From NCBI RefSeq assembly GCF_009728835.1, contig NZ_CP033455.1:1190548-1254547 (forward strand): DNA of 64,000 nt. Direction: 5' to 3'. The notes under the pieces are model-generated. The model worked only from the letters and a program-made list of their open reading frames with translations. It made no database searches and was not told the DNA's origin. This document shows, in pieces, positions 7,565-17,022 of the stretch (positions are counted from its first letter, which is position 1; each line of letters opens with the position of its first letter). The position numbers were made by a program, and so were the translations under genes. The stretch comes from Ehrlichia ruminantium (GTDB lineage Bacteria; Pseudomonadota; Alphaproteobacteria; Rickettsiales; Anaplasmataceae).

Positions 7565-9687
7565 ACAAACTTACCATTAATAAAAGCAGTTTAATGCTAA
7601 ACAACATGTACACATTCTTAAATACAAGCATTATTACTATGAACATAAACCACAAGAATTGAGGCTTAATACTACCAAAACACAAGCACAATGCTAAACT
7701 ACTATACTATAAAAACCCCATATAACCTTTAACAGCATACATAATAGATAAGCATAACCTTGAAAAACACCTGGCACTCACATATATTAATAAGTCACTT
7801 AATATATATACACCATTAAGTAGATAATATAATGTTTATTATACACCAAAACTATATTTTCACTACTTCTTTTTATATACTCTATACCTAAACACAACAG
7901 TTACATTAACAAATATCACTAATAACATATATAAAATATATAACCAGCCTACAGGTAAATGTAATAAAAAACAAAAACACCACTTATCATAGTAGTAGAT
8001 GTATACTTTTAACTAGTAAGATGACATATATAGTCTGTTATACAAATCAGAATCAGCACAAACTATGCTGATTCTCTTAACCCATATAGCAAACTGCAGT
8101 AAATTAACTACATCCATTACTTATTACAGCACAATTAAGTAGCATAAAGATTGTCATATAATGCATACAATAATTAAGTATTATCGAATAAAAAACAACC
8201 ACATAATAATCCACATCTTGATATTTTAAGAAGATAAAATCATACATATTTCTTGTTTACAGAGAGACACATTTGTATTACAAGTAGCATCGCCCTCTAT
8301 AAACTTAGCAACTAATTTTGGTATACAGACCAATTATTACATTTAGCGTTAATTTTACTATATGCCATACGTTCCTTAAGCAATAATCAGCAATTCTCAC
8401 TATTTAATACTACACACAATTTAGCTTATAGAACTACTACATATAAAATAATCCAAATTGCTTATATACTATATATTCTTTACTGCAAAAATACTTATTC
8501 CTTTACTAAGGGAAGCTCTTTATCTAAAATGTTAGCAATTTAATCTATCCTACATACTACACAGACTATAACAAGCATAGTCTTGTATTTATATCCCTTT
8601 TACACCTTAAGAACTTTAGTATAAAATTCTCCCACTTCTTACCTTACAGGGATAATACCAACATATATTACCTAATGACAATAGAAACTTACACACAATA
8701 TAATAAGAACATGATACTTAAAGGCAGTGTTATAAAATAATAAAACTAACATTCGAAAAAAATATAATAATCTAACGTATACTAATCATATTAATCGAAA
8801 AGTTTTGATATCACCTAAGAACATTACTATTTAACAACAGCTTTTATACCCAATAATAACAACGATAGATTTAATTCTATAGCATTCTTAGATCAACTAA
8901 TAATATAAGATCATTAAAATATTAGAGTAATCAGCAAAATCCATCAAAAATCATAATTTCTACAACTATAGGTACAATGCTAGTATTTTTTTTAATTGTT
9001 TGTATAATATAAATACGATGAAAACTGTACACTCAATGTAGCATCATTTTTCAATACTATACCTTACACATAACATCATAAAAGTACATTATATGATTAT
9101 TTTTATATACATTAAGTATACAACTTAATACTTACATAACCTTTTTATCTTATTGATTTTTTCCTTCGCTATATAATACACTAATAAACTAGTAGAATTC
9201 CAAATTCTGATTTAGAGGACCCATAGAATAACAGTATTTCTGTATAAAACTACCAGACATTAGTAGTATATCATTTAAAATTTCAGATATACTATTAAGC
9301 TCAATAACTCTATATGTTACTTCCTACCAATACAAAAACATATTACCACTCAAGTTACTTTATTAAAGCAGGTCAAATGCTAAGCCTAAATTATATTACT
9401 ATCATAACATAATTCACATTACCCTATCTCTAGGTTACTTAAACTTAACAAAAAACACTTACCTTAACGAATGAACACCTATTATTTAACTATAATTTAA
9501 CATATACCTATTCCTTGAATATTCACAGTATATTGTTAATCATATTTTTAATAATAAATCACCAAGTAACTTCTAGAGACAATACAATACAAATCTAATC
9601 TTGTAAATTTGCAAAATATTATAGAAAACCTAACAGGAATATTAATAATCAAAATTACCTATACTTAATGCATAACATGCTAAAATA
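7565..9687. other. 2.1-kb non-coding region with traces of decayed coding sequence
   Basis: No intact ORF. On the minus strand a few short open stretches look coding in character, for example about 8226-8330 (reads ...PKLVAKFIEGDATC... to a stop) and about 9187-9245 (reads ...YSMGPLNQNLEFY to a stop). These are too short to name and are probably remnants of lost genes. A perfect 10-bp stem with a 7-nt loop lies at 8049-8075. Confidence 0.45.
8049..8075. other. Perfect hairpin, 10-bp stem, 7-nt loop
   Basis: AGAATCAGCA at 8049-8058 pairs exactly with TGCTGATTCT at 8066-8075. No T-run follows on either strand and no intact gene is near, so its role as a terminator is unsupported. It may mark the end of a decayed transcription unit. 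Confidence 0.5.
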
Positions 9688-10638
9688 TCAACCTACCAAC
9701 CTTATACCTTGCATAAGATCATGTACTAATGCTCCACCATTACCCAAAATTAATTCATCTGGAGTCCTATCATCATTGGGTAGTGCATCTCTTAAATCTA
9801 AATCATGCTCACCTTTATATTGATTTTGACTAAGTTCGCCAGAACTTATATTTACACCTTTTATATTTTTCTCCGTTTTCTCTAGATTTACTCCTCCTAA
9901 ACCTAACGGACAAATTTTTTTCTCAAGGTCCGGATGCTCAGCACATACCTTAAAAAATTTTGTGAGGTTTATACCCGTAATACCACAGTGTAGACCACAC
10001 ATAGCAAGACCCAAGATCGAATTGATCGCTATAGCAGCCTCACTAGTATATTGTGGGTCTTTCGTATTCCGTAATATTTCCCGTATTTTATTCCCACATA
10101 GTTCCACATATTGCATAGAAACAAGTCTCTCATCCAAAGATAAGAAAACGTCCGCAAAAGGATGATTGGAAGGAATGTTTAGCTCTTCAGGATCTAATGG
10201 AGCGAGATCTCCGCTAACTAGTGCATACATAGATCTTGCAACATAAAATAATGGATCATGAACATCTCCCTTATCCTTATCAAGAACATCAAGTATTGAC
10301 TTAAGTTTGTACTTTTCAGGTTCTTTTTTAGCATGGAATATAGAGTCATAAATAACAATCATACCACAAACAAAAAGCAATACTGGAAATAACAAAAGAA
10401 ATACAATACCACATACAAAATATGCTAGAGACTTTAGCAATATGTCCTTTGCACGTTGCAATTTACTTTGTTTAACACTTTCTGACCCCTCAGAAACTAG
10501 ATCTACGCCAACTTCTTTTTTACCCTCTAACAGATCTTTAAGAACTTTCTTGTTGTAGCGAATAGCATTGCTGAGATTAACATACGTTTTTGACTTTAAT
10601 GACATATACACAACACTTATTAGTAAACACATTTTCAT
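9688..10638 (-). CDS. Unknown membrane protein, 316 aa, one hydrophobic hairpin or long TM
   Basis: The first residues (MKMCLLISVVYM) are hydrophobic; an alternative ATG lies 11 codons in (at 10605), giving MSLKSKTYV. A charged region is followed by a hydrophobic segment at about 72-98 (LAYFVCGIVFLLLFPVLLFVCGMIVIYDSIF). A mostly soluble C-terminal half of some 215 residues follows, with helices, four Cys and a hydrophilic end. The LLLFPVLLF core resembles the TM of the neighbouring small proteins (LLFPIVFV at 14177-14560), so it may be a larger relative, but the tail is unlike theirs. I recognise no domain. Confidence 0.75.
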   Translation of the reverse strand: MKMCLLISVVYMSLKSKTYVNLSNAIRYNKKVLKDLLEGKKEVGVDLVSEGSESVKQSKLQRAKDILLKSLAYFVCGIVFLLLFPVLLFVCGMIVIYDSIFHAKKEPEKYKLKSILDVLDKDKGDVHDPLFYVARSMYALVSGDLAPLDPEELNIPSNHPFADVFLSLDERLVSMQYVELCGNKIREILRNTKDPQYTSEAAIAINSILGLAMCGLHCGITGINLTKFFKVCAEHPDLEKKICPLGLGGVNLEKTEKNIKGVNISSGELSQNQYKGEHDLDLRDALPNDDRTPDELILGNGGALVHDLMQGIRLVG

Positions 10639-11213
10639 GTTACCAGAAATTTAGAGATTATACAATAAAAAGATTAAGGACCTACCTAGTATATATATTA
10701 AAAGTATATATAATGACTCATAAACTACACAATAATTAATACATTGCAAAAAATAATGATATAACGTCAAATATGTATTTAAGAGTAATATATCATAGTT
10801 TATAGTATATAATACAAAATACTATTTACCATACACTCTTAAAAAGACATCCCGAACTTAAGTAAAGGCTTCCTACCAATAGAAACTATAATACATTTCA
10901 AGTATCGGAGAAAATATGATACTTCCAAACTTAATTAAATACACCTGCTATTTAAAAAATAAAGATGATTAAAAATAACAAGAATCTAGATACCACAACC
11001 ATAATAAACTAGAACTTAAAACCTAATATAAGGTCTTGACTAAATTTATATAATAAACATTCCTTTATAGTATATAAAATAAAAAAGTCAGCCACAAATG
11101 TTTAAATAGTGCCAAGTGTAGTACAGCCATATCACTAAATATTCTTATCTAACATTTTAACAAGTATACTACCTACAAATACTACAATCGGAATACAGTA
11201 TAATAACTAACTA
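10639..11213. other. Non-coding gap resembling the ribE upstream region
   Basis: No gene. The stretch around 10800-10910 (for example ATACACTCTTAA and CTACCAATAGAAA) resembles the sequence upstream of ribE at 16150-16230 in the same order, which suggests that it is another decayed copy of that upstream block. Confidence 0.45.
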
Positions 11214-11675
11214 CTAACAAAGTATATTACCCATACCTTCTATACTTACATAAACTTGAGAACAAGATAACTCACTATTACCCGACTGAACAACAGAATT
11301 CTGATTCTTAACAAATATATTTTCACTACACATTTTTACCTCATTACAAGCCTCAACATCAACAAAATAACTATTAACACCTCCATAACATGTAGTACCC
11401 GCAGAGCAACACATATCTTTAATTAATAATATAGAGTAAAAAAGCAAAATTACAGGCAACAATACAACAAATATTATCATTAAAAACGTAACTTGAATAC
11501 AGGCTATTATAGGATGATGTAATATATGCAACCCTAAGTACATGCCACCTGGATAATCCTCTGGACCTTGCTCTATGCTCCCTTGACACTGACTCAATTT
11601 TATAGACAAAACCCTAATTTGCTTTTCTATAAATTGCCTTAACTTTATTAGCATACACACAACATAGATAACCAC
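11214..11675 (-). CDS. Small single-pass membrane protein (family B-like array)
   Basis: This protein has 153 residues. The N-terminus is basic. A GMYLGLHILHHPIIACIQ motif at about 44-61 precedes one strong TM (about 62-86), and DMCCSAGTTC follows it. The hydrophilic tail holds several further Cys. The pre-TM pattern [F/L]GxxxL..(N/H)PI matches the neighbours at 12279-12730, 13291-13872 and 14177-14560, so this is a diverged member of the same array. The start is uncertain: MLIKLRQF, seven codons in, is an alternative. Function unknown. Confidence 0.7.
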   Translation of the reverse strand: MVIYVVCMLIKLRQFIEKQIRVLSIKLSQCQGSIEQGPEDYPGGMYLGLHILHHPIIACIQVTFLMIIFVVLLPVILLFYSILLIKDMCCSAGTTCYGGVNSYFVDVEACNEVKMCSENIFVKNQNSVVQSGNSELSCSQVYVSIEGMGNILC

Positions 11676-12278
11676 TATGTTGTATTATATTATTAAAATA
11701 GCAGGCCTAGCAACAGAAAGTTAACAAGATAACCTATATATACACTAAAACATATATAGTTTAAATTATTCGATATAATAATCAATTTTATAGACCATAG
11801 GAAAGAACACATTTAAACACATGCTTAATAAATTAATATATCATAATACAGCATATAGTATAAAAACCATGTTATTTATACACCTAACTTCAACAACATA
11901 TCATTATTTTTGAATAAGTGCTAACTACACCAACAAATGGCATCATAAAATACTTGACACTTATACCTAGTCAAAAAAACTAGCCGCTCAGCAAATCACA
12001 TTACAAAAATACTCAAAGATGTCATAGAGAACATAAATACTACAGCTAGCATAGAACAAAACTTAAGGACGTAACACGAGAACCTTTTTCATCTACAATA
12101 TAAAATTAAATAGCAGTATAAATGAAAGCTTTCAAGAATATCCTCCTAATGTTTAAGTACAATATACTAGCGAATTTTACAAGTAACACCTAACTAAGTG
12201 ATTTTATACATATACAATAAAAATTGATAATAATTAAGATACAGAAGAGACACTGATATCGCTACAATAACAAGGATC
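11676..12278. other. Non-coding gap containing a decayed copy of the ribE 5' region
   Basis: No intact gene. A stretch around 11770-11880 resembles sequence at the same place upstream of the next array genes, and 11953-12035 resembles the ribE promoter and start (separate entry). Confidence 0.5.
11953..12035 (+). pseudogene. Degenerate copy of the ribE promoter and first codons
   Basis: This stretch aligns by eye, with one gap, to 16253-16335. It shares TTGACA, the A+T-rich spacer, CAGCAAAT against CAACAAAT, and then a degraded version of the opening ribE codons (CAAAGATGTCATAGAGAACATA against TAAAGGTATTATAGAGGATATA). The ATG is lost. It indicates that tandem duplication of the array carried the ribE 5' end along. 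Confidence 0.55.
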
Positions 12279-12730
12279 TCAACAGCATAATTGCGTATTA
12301 GGAGACCCTTCATTATTACGACCATCACTACCTGTGTCGCCACCAGAGTTAGAATCCTGTTTTATTTCAGATGAATTGCTCAAGATTGTAACAGATGTAC
12401 TACCACCTGGACCACTCGGATCACTACTACTAGACACCTGATCTGCATTATTTACTGGATGTATTCCTGATTCTTGATCATCGTGTTTTGCAGACATACA
12501 AGAACAACACCACCCCACCAGGTCGTCACTATGTATATTGGAAAAAATACAAGCAGCAAAAGTACAACAATAAGCACAGCCTGCACTACCTTTACTATAA
12601 TATTATTAGAGATATAAGGAATTCCAAAAAATTCACCATATGTTTTGTTACTTCGACCTTTGCGACTCTGATTTTTGTGTAAATCTGTTAGTGGTTTTTC
12701 TTCTTGATCGTTCGGCATAATGCATAACAC
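12279..12730 (-). pseudogene. Frameshifted small membrane protein (array member)
   Basis: Two overlapping frames make one gene. Frame one starts at 12730 and encodes a hydrophilic N-terminus, YGEFFGIPYISNNIIVKVVQ and a TM. Frame two, ending at 12279, encodes a Cys cluster (GWCCSCM) followed by a Ser/Gly-rich hydrophilic tail. By comparison with the genes at 13291 and 14177 the Cys cluster should follow the TM directly. One extra base, somewhere around 12518-12560, would fuse the frames into about 150 residues. The segment downstream of the shift can also be read from a GTG at 12518, but it then lacks the membrane anchor. Either a young pseudogene, a sequencing error or a switchable gene. Confidence 0.65.
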
Positions 12731-13290
12731 TTAATAATTACTTACACTTTGTATTTTACCATGCACCAATACATTTTACAACAAAGAATTAACAATATAA
12801 CTAATATTATACACCAAAAATATGTGGTTAATGAGGTACTTGATAGTAATAATTAACTTTATAAATCACAGAAAAAATAATAATACACTCGAACACATGT
12901 TTAACAAGCTAACACAAATAATGTAGCACATGATATAAAAAAACCACGTTACTGCCTTATTCTAACAACATATAATTGCTTTTGAATTTTAACTATTCCA
13001 ACAAATGGCATTATAATAAACATTAAAACACTTTGTACTTATCCCTAATCAAAAAAATCTGTTATTCAGCGATTACACATCACAAAAATATCAGATCATA
13101 AAGGATGCAAAATTACAACCATCATAGTATAAAAATTTAAAAACGTGATATGAAAGTCTTACTTAGTAATAACATAAATTTTTAAGTAGAAAATACCACT
13201 AAAACCCTTATATCAATATTATCTAACGCCTACACAAATAAACTTTACGGTTAATATTTTAACTACATAATTTATCAATACAATCAATAA
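12731..13290. other. Non-coding gap with duplicated upstream block
   Basis: No intact gene. The segment 12790-12960 is clearly similar to 14630-14780, both being upstream of array genes. A decayed ribE-start copy lies at 13030-13115. Confidence 0.5.
13030..13115 (+). pseudogene. Second degenerate copy of the ribE 5' region
   Basis: Sequence similar to 16253-16335 and to 11953-12035, including CTAATCAAA, TTCAGCGATTACACAT and a corrupted ribE opening ending in a GGATG element. It is more degraded than the copy at 11953-12035. Confidence 0.45.
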
Positions 13291-13872
13291 TTAAGGTACA
13301 GAACGCCCATTGTTACAACCACTAGAAGTACCATCTACTAACTGTGAAGAAGGGTCTTGGGCATCACAATTATGATCACTATCAGTACCACCAGAGTTTT
13401 GACTAGAGGATGCTGCTACTCTTACATATCCCATGTCCCTTACTTCCAGCTCCTCTCCTCCTTGATTTACTTTTTCAGGTAAACACTTAAAACACTTATT
13501 AAAAATCGATACAAGCATTATTACTGGCAATAATAGCAGCAAAATTATTAAACAGAACATATCTTGTACTATCCTTAATGCAATATTATCGAACAGATAA
13601 GGAGTTCCCAAAAATGGATCTGTAGAACTATCATAAGTATTTTTCTGTTTAGTACTTTGTACTTCCTCACTAGAAGCCTTACCCGACGACTCTGCACTAA
13701 CATTGCCATCTTGCGAACCTGTTAAGGGCTGCATTTCTTCATGCATTGCGTTCTGTCTTTGTAGTCTTTTCTTTCTTACCTTTTTTTTTATAGGTACTTG
13801 TAATTTTTCAGTTGTACGCTCACCTGAGGATATATCTGAATCTGAACTTGAGTCTGTTGGATTGGGAGACAT
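13291..13872 (-). CDS. Small single-pass membrane protein with a basic N-terminal stretch
   Basis: This protein has 193 residues. The N-terminal region is Ser/Asp-rich, then has a dense basic run (KKKVRKKRLQRQ, about residues 29-40). After a Ser-rich linker comes DPFLGTPYLFDNIALRIVQ, one TM at about 102-124, CFKC at the membrane exit and a Ser/Gly/Asn-rich tail. The pre-TM motif is shared with the array members at 12279-12730 and 14177-14560. The basic run would serve either as a positive-inside topology signal or, if exposed in the host, as a nuclear-localisation-like motif; the sequence does not decide. Function unknown. Confidence 0.75.
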   Translation of the reverse strand: MSPNPTDSSSDSDISSGERTTEKLQVPIKKKVRKKRLQRQNAMHEEMQPLTGSQDGNVSAESSGKASSEEVQSTKQKNTYDSSTDPFLGTPYLFDNIALRIVQDMFCLIILLLLLPVIMLVSIFNKCFKCLPEKVNQGGEELEVRDMGYVRVAASSSQNSGGTDSDHNCDAQDPSSQLVDGTSSGCNNGRSVP

Positions 13873-14176
13873 AATAACTTAATATTTAACAAGCCATTTA
13901 TCTACGTTACCATAAATCAACATATTTTGCAATAATAAGCTATACATAATTTAATATATACAAAAATATGCGTAGTTAATGGATAACTTGATTATAGTAA
14001 TTAATTTGATAGATCATATAAAATTAATTATTACATCATAAACATATGTTTAATCAACTGTACTATAGTAACTGCTGCAGCAACTACATATACTACCAGT
14101 TTCAGTACCACTTATATCTATATGTCTACTAGGCCCACCGCTACACTTTATGCTCACGTCTTTTTGGAATACAGAG
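13873..14176. other. Short non-coding gap with part of the duplicated upstream block
   Basis: The segment 13920-14060 resembles the blocks at 12790-12900 and 14630-14730. The ribE-start portion seen in the other gaps appears to be missing here. Confidence 0.4.
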
Positions 14177-14560
14177 TCAATCTTTTACGCCGTCCTCTTC
14201 TATATCGTCAACTACACAACAACAACACATACGTATTGCTTCCACTACAAAAACTATAGGGAATAGTAGTACGAAAAGCAGACAACACATTATAATTTGT
14301 ATTCCCTTTAAGATCGGATTGCCAGACAAAAAAGCTGCCCCCATGAATTTCCCATAGGGAGCATTAGGGTCTATTTCAGGTTTAGGTTCAGGTTTTAATA
14401 CTTTTTTTTCATTACTAGCTTCCATACTACTATTTACACCTACTTCCTGCGTACCCTGTACATATTGACTATTATGGCTTTCCGTTATATATGAACGTTC
14501 CTCTACATATTCTACTTCTTCTCCTATAGGACGGTATATCTTATTTCCATCATAAAACAT
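14177..14560 (-). CDS. Small single-pass membrane protein with juxtamembrane Cys cluster
   Basis: This protein has 127 residues. The N-terminal 65 residues are hydrophilic and acidic with several Tyr. PYGKFMGAAFLSGNPILKGIQ (about 68-88) is the array's pre-TM motif. One TM (about 86-108) is followed by RMCCCCVVDDIEED, four consecutive Cys (112-115) at the membrane boundary, and a short acidic end. A Cys cluster in this position is typical of S-acylated proteins in eukaryotes, but that is only an analogy. It is the best-preserved compact member of the array and lies nearest to the decayed copies and ribE. Confidence 0.75.
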   Translation of the reverse strand: MFYDGNKIYRPIGEEVEYVEERSYITESHNSQYVQGTQEVGVNSSMEASNEKKVLKPEPKPEIDPNAPYGKFMGAAFLSGNPILKGIQIIMCCLLFVLLFPIVFVVEAIRMCCCCVVDDIEEDGVKD

Positions 14561-14869
14561 AACATAAAGTAATTAGTTACACGTTAACATTCTACCACAC
14601 ATCAATACATTTCACAACAAGAAATTAATAATACAACTTAATATATACATCAAAATATATGTAGTTAATGAGGTATCCGATAGCAATAATTAACTTTATA
14701 AATCACAGAAAAATAACAACACATTCTAACACACGTTTAACAAACTAACATAAATAGCACATGATATAAAAAACCATAATAGTAGTTATCCCTCAAAATA
14801 TATCTATAATTTTGGATAAGCTATACCATATCAATAACAAGAATCACTGAATTCTCAAATATCTTACAT

Positions 14870-14985
14870 AAAAAAACTAGTTATTTGATAAATTTACACA
14901 TAAAAGTGCTTTGAAGGTATCACTATACGACATAAATATCATAGTTCACATACCAGAGACATTGAGAATGTAACATAAAAATCTT
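14870..14985 (+). pseudogene. Third degenerate copy of the ribE 5' region
   Basis: The order of landmarks matches ribE at 16255-16370: a CAT/CTA A+T-rich lead-in, a corrupted start followed by TTTGAAGGTATCA (against TTTAAAGGTATTA), then ATCATAG. Reading frames are broken. Confidence 0.4.
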
Positions 14986-15198
14986 CGAGCAGGATATCAC
15001 TCAAACTCACAATAACTTTTAATGATATAATGATGAATTCTTCAGCCAATACCCTACAATAGTATTTACAATAAACACTATTTATACCAGAACCATCTGT
15101 ATAATATTGACTAACACTACCACCGTATATAGCTGTAGTAAGGGATTGTTTTCTAATTCTAAAAAATGCATTACTAGAATCTCCAGATACAAAATGTC

Positions 15199-15290
15199 TT
15201 ATGTCTTCTCATTGAGTCCCTTTAAAACATAAATATACAGTAATATTGGCGATAATATAATAAGGATAATTGTATAGACAACACCTTATA
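15199..15290 (-). pseudogene. Remnant of an array membrane protein (TM segment)
   Basis: On the minus strand this stretch reads VVYTIILIILSPILLYIYVL followed by a short charged end and a stop. That pattern matches the TM and post-TM of the genes at 13291 and 14177. A stop codon lies directly upstream in the same frame, so the N-terminal part is lost or frameshifted. Confidence 0.4.
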
Positions 15291-15538
15291 CAAACCTTAT
15301 ATAGGATGTTTAAAAATACACATGAATCATACCCCAACATCTGTTAGCACTACTATAGCTTGGAATATGCCACCTCTAAATTCATAAAAATCCTTCAAGA
15401 CTTTACTCAGTTTCGACATAGTAATAGTACATAAGGTGATAATTCTGGAGCTGTATCTGAAAAGTCACTGTCATTACTATAATTATCTGAATCAAAAAAC
15501 TACAATCTTTCTCTTATAGATCTACAAAATGGAAAAGT

Positions 15539-15710
15539 TCAAGGATATTTCTGAATGTTTAACCATTTCTTTTCTTTTTTACAATCCTTTTCATATAAAT
15601 ACACCATAAAAAGAAGAGGCAGTACCAGCAACATACAATTATTACAAGTACAATAGCTTGTATAAGTTTGAATATCCACAAATCAGCTTTATCACTATAC
15701 TTACCATTTT
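15539..15710 (-). pseudogene. Second TM remnant of an array membrane protein
   Basis: Two minus-strand frames share a membrane segment: one reads KLIQAIVLVIIVCC, the other continues LLVLPLLFMVYLYEKDCKK to a stop at 15539. The pattern KxIQ + TM + charged exit matches the array family, so this is a frameshifted remnant. Confidence 0.45.
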
Positions 15711-16307
15711 TGACTCAACGTCTCCAAAATCCATGTAAATCTTTACGTAGACTAACATAATGTAAAAAAATTCCCATTGATCTACTTGGATATATACTTA
15801 ATAACTTACTATCTATAGTTTTAATATTAATTCGTAAACTTGCATAATAGAAAAAATCAACTATGTATCATGATATACCCCAGAAATTACATATAACTAA
15901 TAGTTACTTTGATAATAACTGATACTTTTATCACACATAATACCAGTATCATCATAATTGTTGTATTCTTGTATTAAAATACCTACAGGTTGGCAGGATT
16001 ATTGGTTGAATACCACAGTTGATTCAAAAGCTATAAAACAAAACATAATAAACACTGCTACAAACACATATATTGCTAATTTACATATTATATAATTATA
16101 ATTTCCAGAACATATATAAATAATCTATAAAACACTAGCATAGCTATATAATAATACGATACGAAATACTATCTATTATGAAAAATACACTCTTAATTTG
16201 AGTAAACACTACCAATAAAAATTATTAATATAAATTTAAACATTAGAAAAAATTTGACATTTCTACCCAATCAAATAGACTAACTGTTCAACAAATTATA
16301 TACAGGA

Positions 16308-16916
16308 ATGTTTAAAGGTATTATAGAGGATATAGGTACCATTATTGGTATAGATCATAGTAAAGAACGTGATACAAAAGTTTTCATTAAACCACATAAC
16401 ACAAGTTTCCTAAGTAAAATACAACTAGGAAGTTCAGTAGCATGTTCTGGCATATGCTTAAGCGTAGTACAATTACACAATGAATACTTTTCAGCTGATA
16501 TTTCACAAGCCACACTATCTGTAACTAATACTACATATTGGGAAAAAGGCACAAAAATTAATTTAGAACTACCCTTAAAAATGAATGACCGTTTAGATGG
16601 ACACTTTGTACAAGGGCATGTAGATAGCACAGGAGTTATAACAACAATTACTCACATCAATAGTTCTCATAACATAATATTTCAGATACAAGAACCACTA
16701 TTAAAATATATTATCATAAAAGGCTCAATAAGTATAAATGGAGTATCATTGACTGTAAACACTATCGTTGATAATACATTTTCTGTAAATATCATACCAT
16801 ATACTTGGAACAACACTATTTTCCAATACAGTAAAGTAAATGATATAGTTAACATAGAAGTAGATATGATTGCAAAACATATAGAAAAATTATATCAATA
16901 TAATTCAATACTATAA
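16308..16916 (+). CDS. ribE: Riboflavin synthase, alpha subunit
   Basis: The protein converts two molecules of 6,7-dimethyl-8-ribityllumazine to riboflavin and one pyrimidinedione, the last step of riboflavin synthesis in the cytoplasm. Its 202 residues match the family length. The N-terminus MFKGIIEDIG is diagnostic. The two lumazine-binding repeats are visible: the first with LGSSVACSGICLSVV (about 40-54), the second with HFVQGHVDSTG (about 98-108) and INGVSLTVN (about 143-151). It starts at ATG 16308 with AGGA just upstream. It stands alone, facing away from the small membrane protein array; degraded copies of its 5' end lie inside that array. Some authors call the same gene ribC. Confidence 0.95.
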   Translation: MFKGIIEDIGTIIGIDHSKERDTKVFIKPHNTSFLSKIQLGSSVACSGICLSVVQLHNEYFSADISQATLSVTNTTYWEKGTKINLELPLKMNDRLDGHFVQGHVDSTGVITTITHINSSHNIIFQIQEPLLKYIIIKGSISINGVSLTVNTIVDNTFSVNIIPYTWNNTIFQYSKVNDIVNIEVDMIAKHIEKLYQYNSIL

Positions 16917-17022
16917 TCATGATCTCTTTACTATACATGTATGTAAAACCTAGGACTCATGCTATCCATTATGCTAATTTTACACGTATATAAAAATTAC
17001 ATTATTAATTTTTGTAAAAAAA

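Larger units (their letters stand above)
14561..16307. other. 1.75-kb region of decayed array members upstream of ribE
   Basis: No intact gene. It contains a duplicated upstream block (14626-14780), a decayed ribE start (14870-14985), at least two broken TM-coding remnants on the minus strand (15199-15290 and 15539-15710), a possible third (16010-16090), and the ribE upstream region. Confidence 0.5.

Noticed and set aside
7061..7662. Two plus-strand ORFs overlapping the PSAP/PPPY gene
   Set aside because: They are antisense shadows of the minus-strand gene, whose composition and motifs are far more protein-like.
8980..9020. A TATAAT-containing promoter-like site near 9007
   Set aside because: No acceptable -35 box at the right distance and no gene follows; such -10 boxes are frequent by chance here.
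16010..16090. Minus-strand stretch reading KLAIYVFVAVFIMF resembles the first codons of the Tim44-like gene (ELAIYAFVAAFIFF)
   Set aside because: Similarity is limited to about 50 bases of simple TM-coding sequence and could be convergence; not strong enough to call a duplicated fragment.
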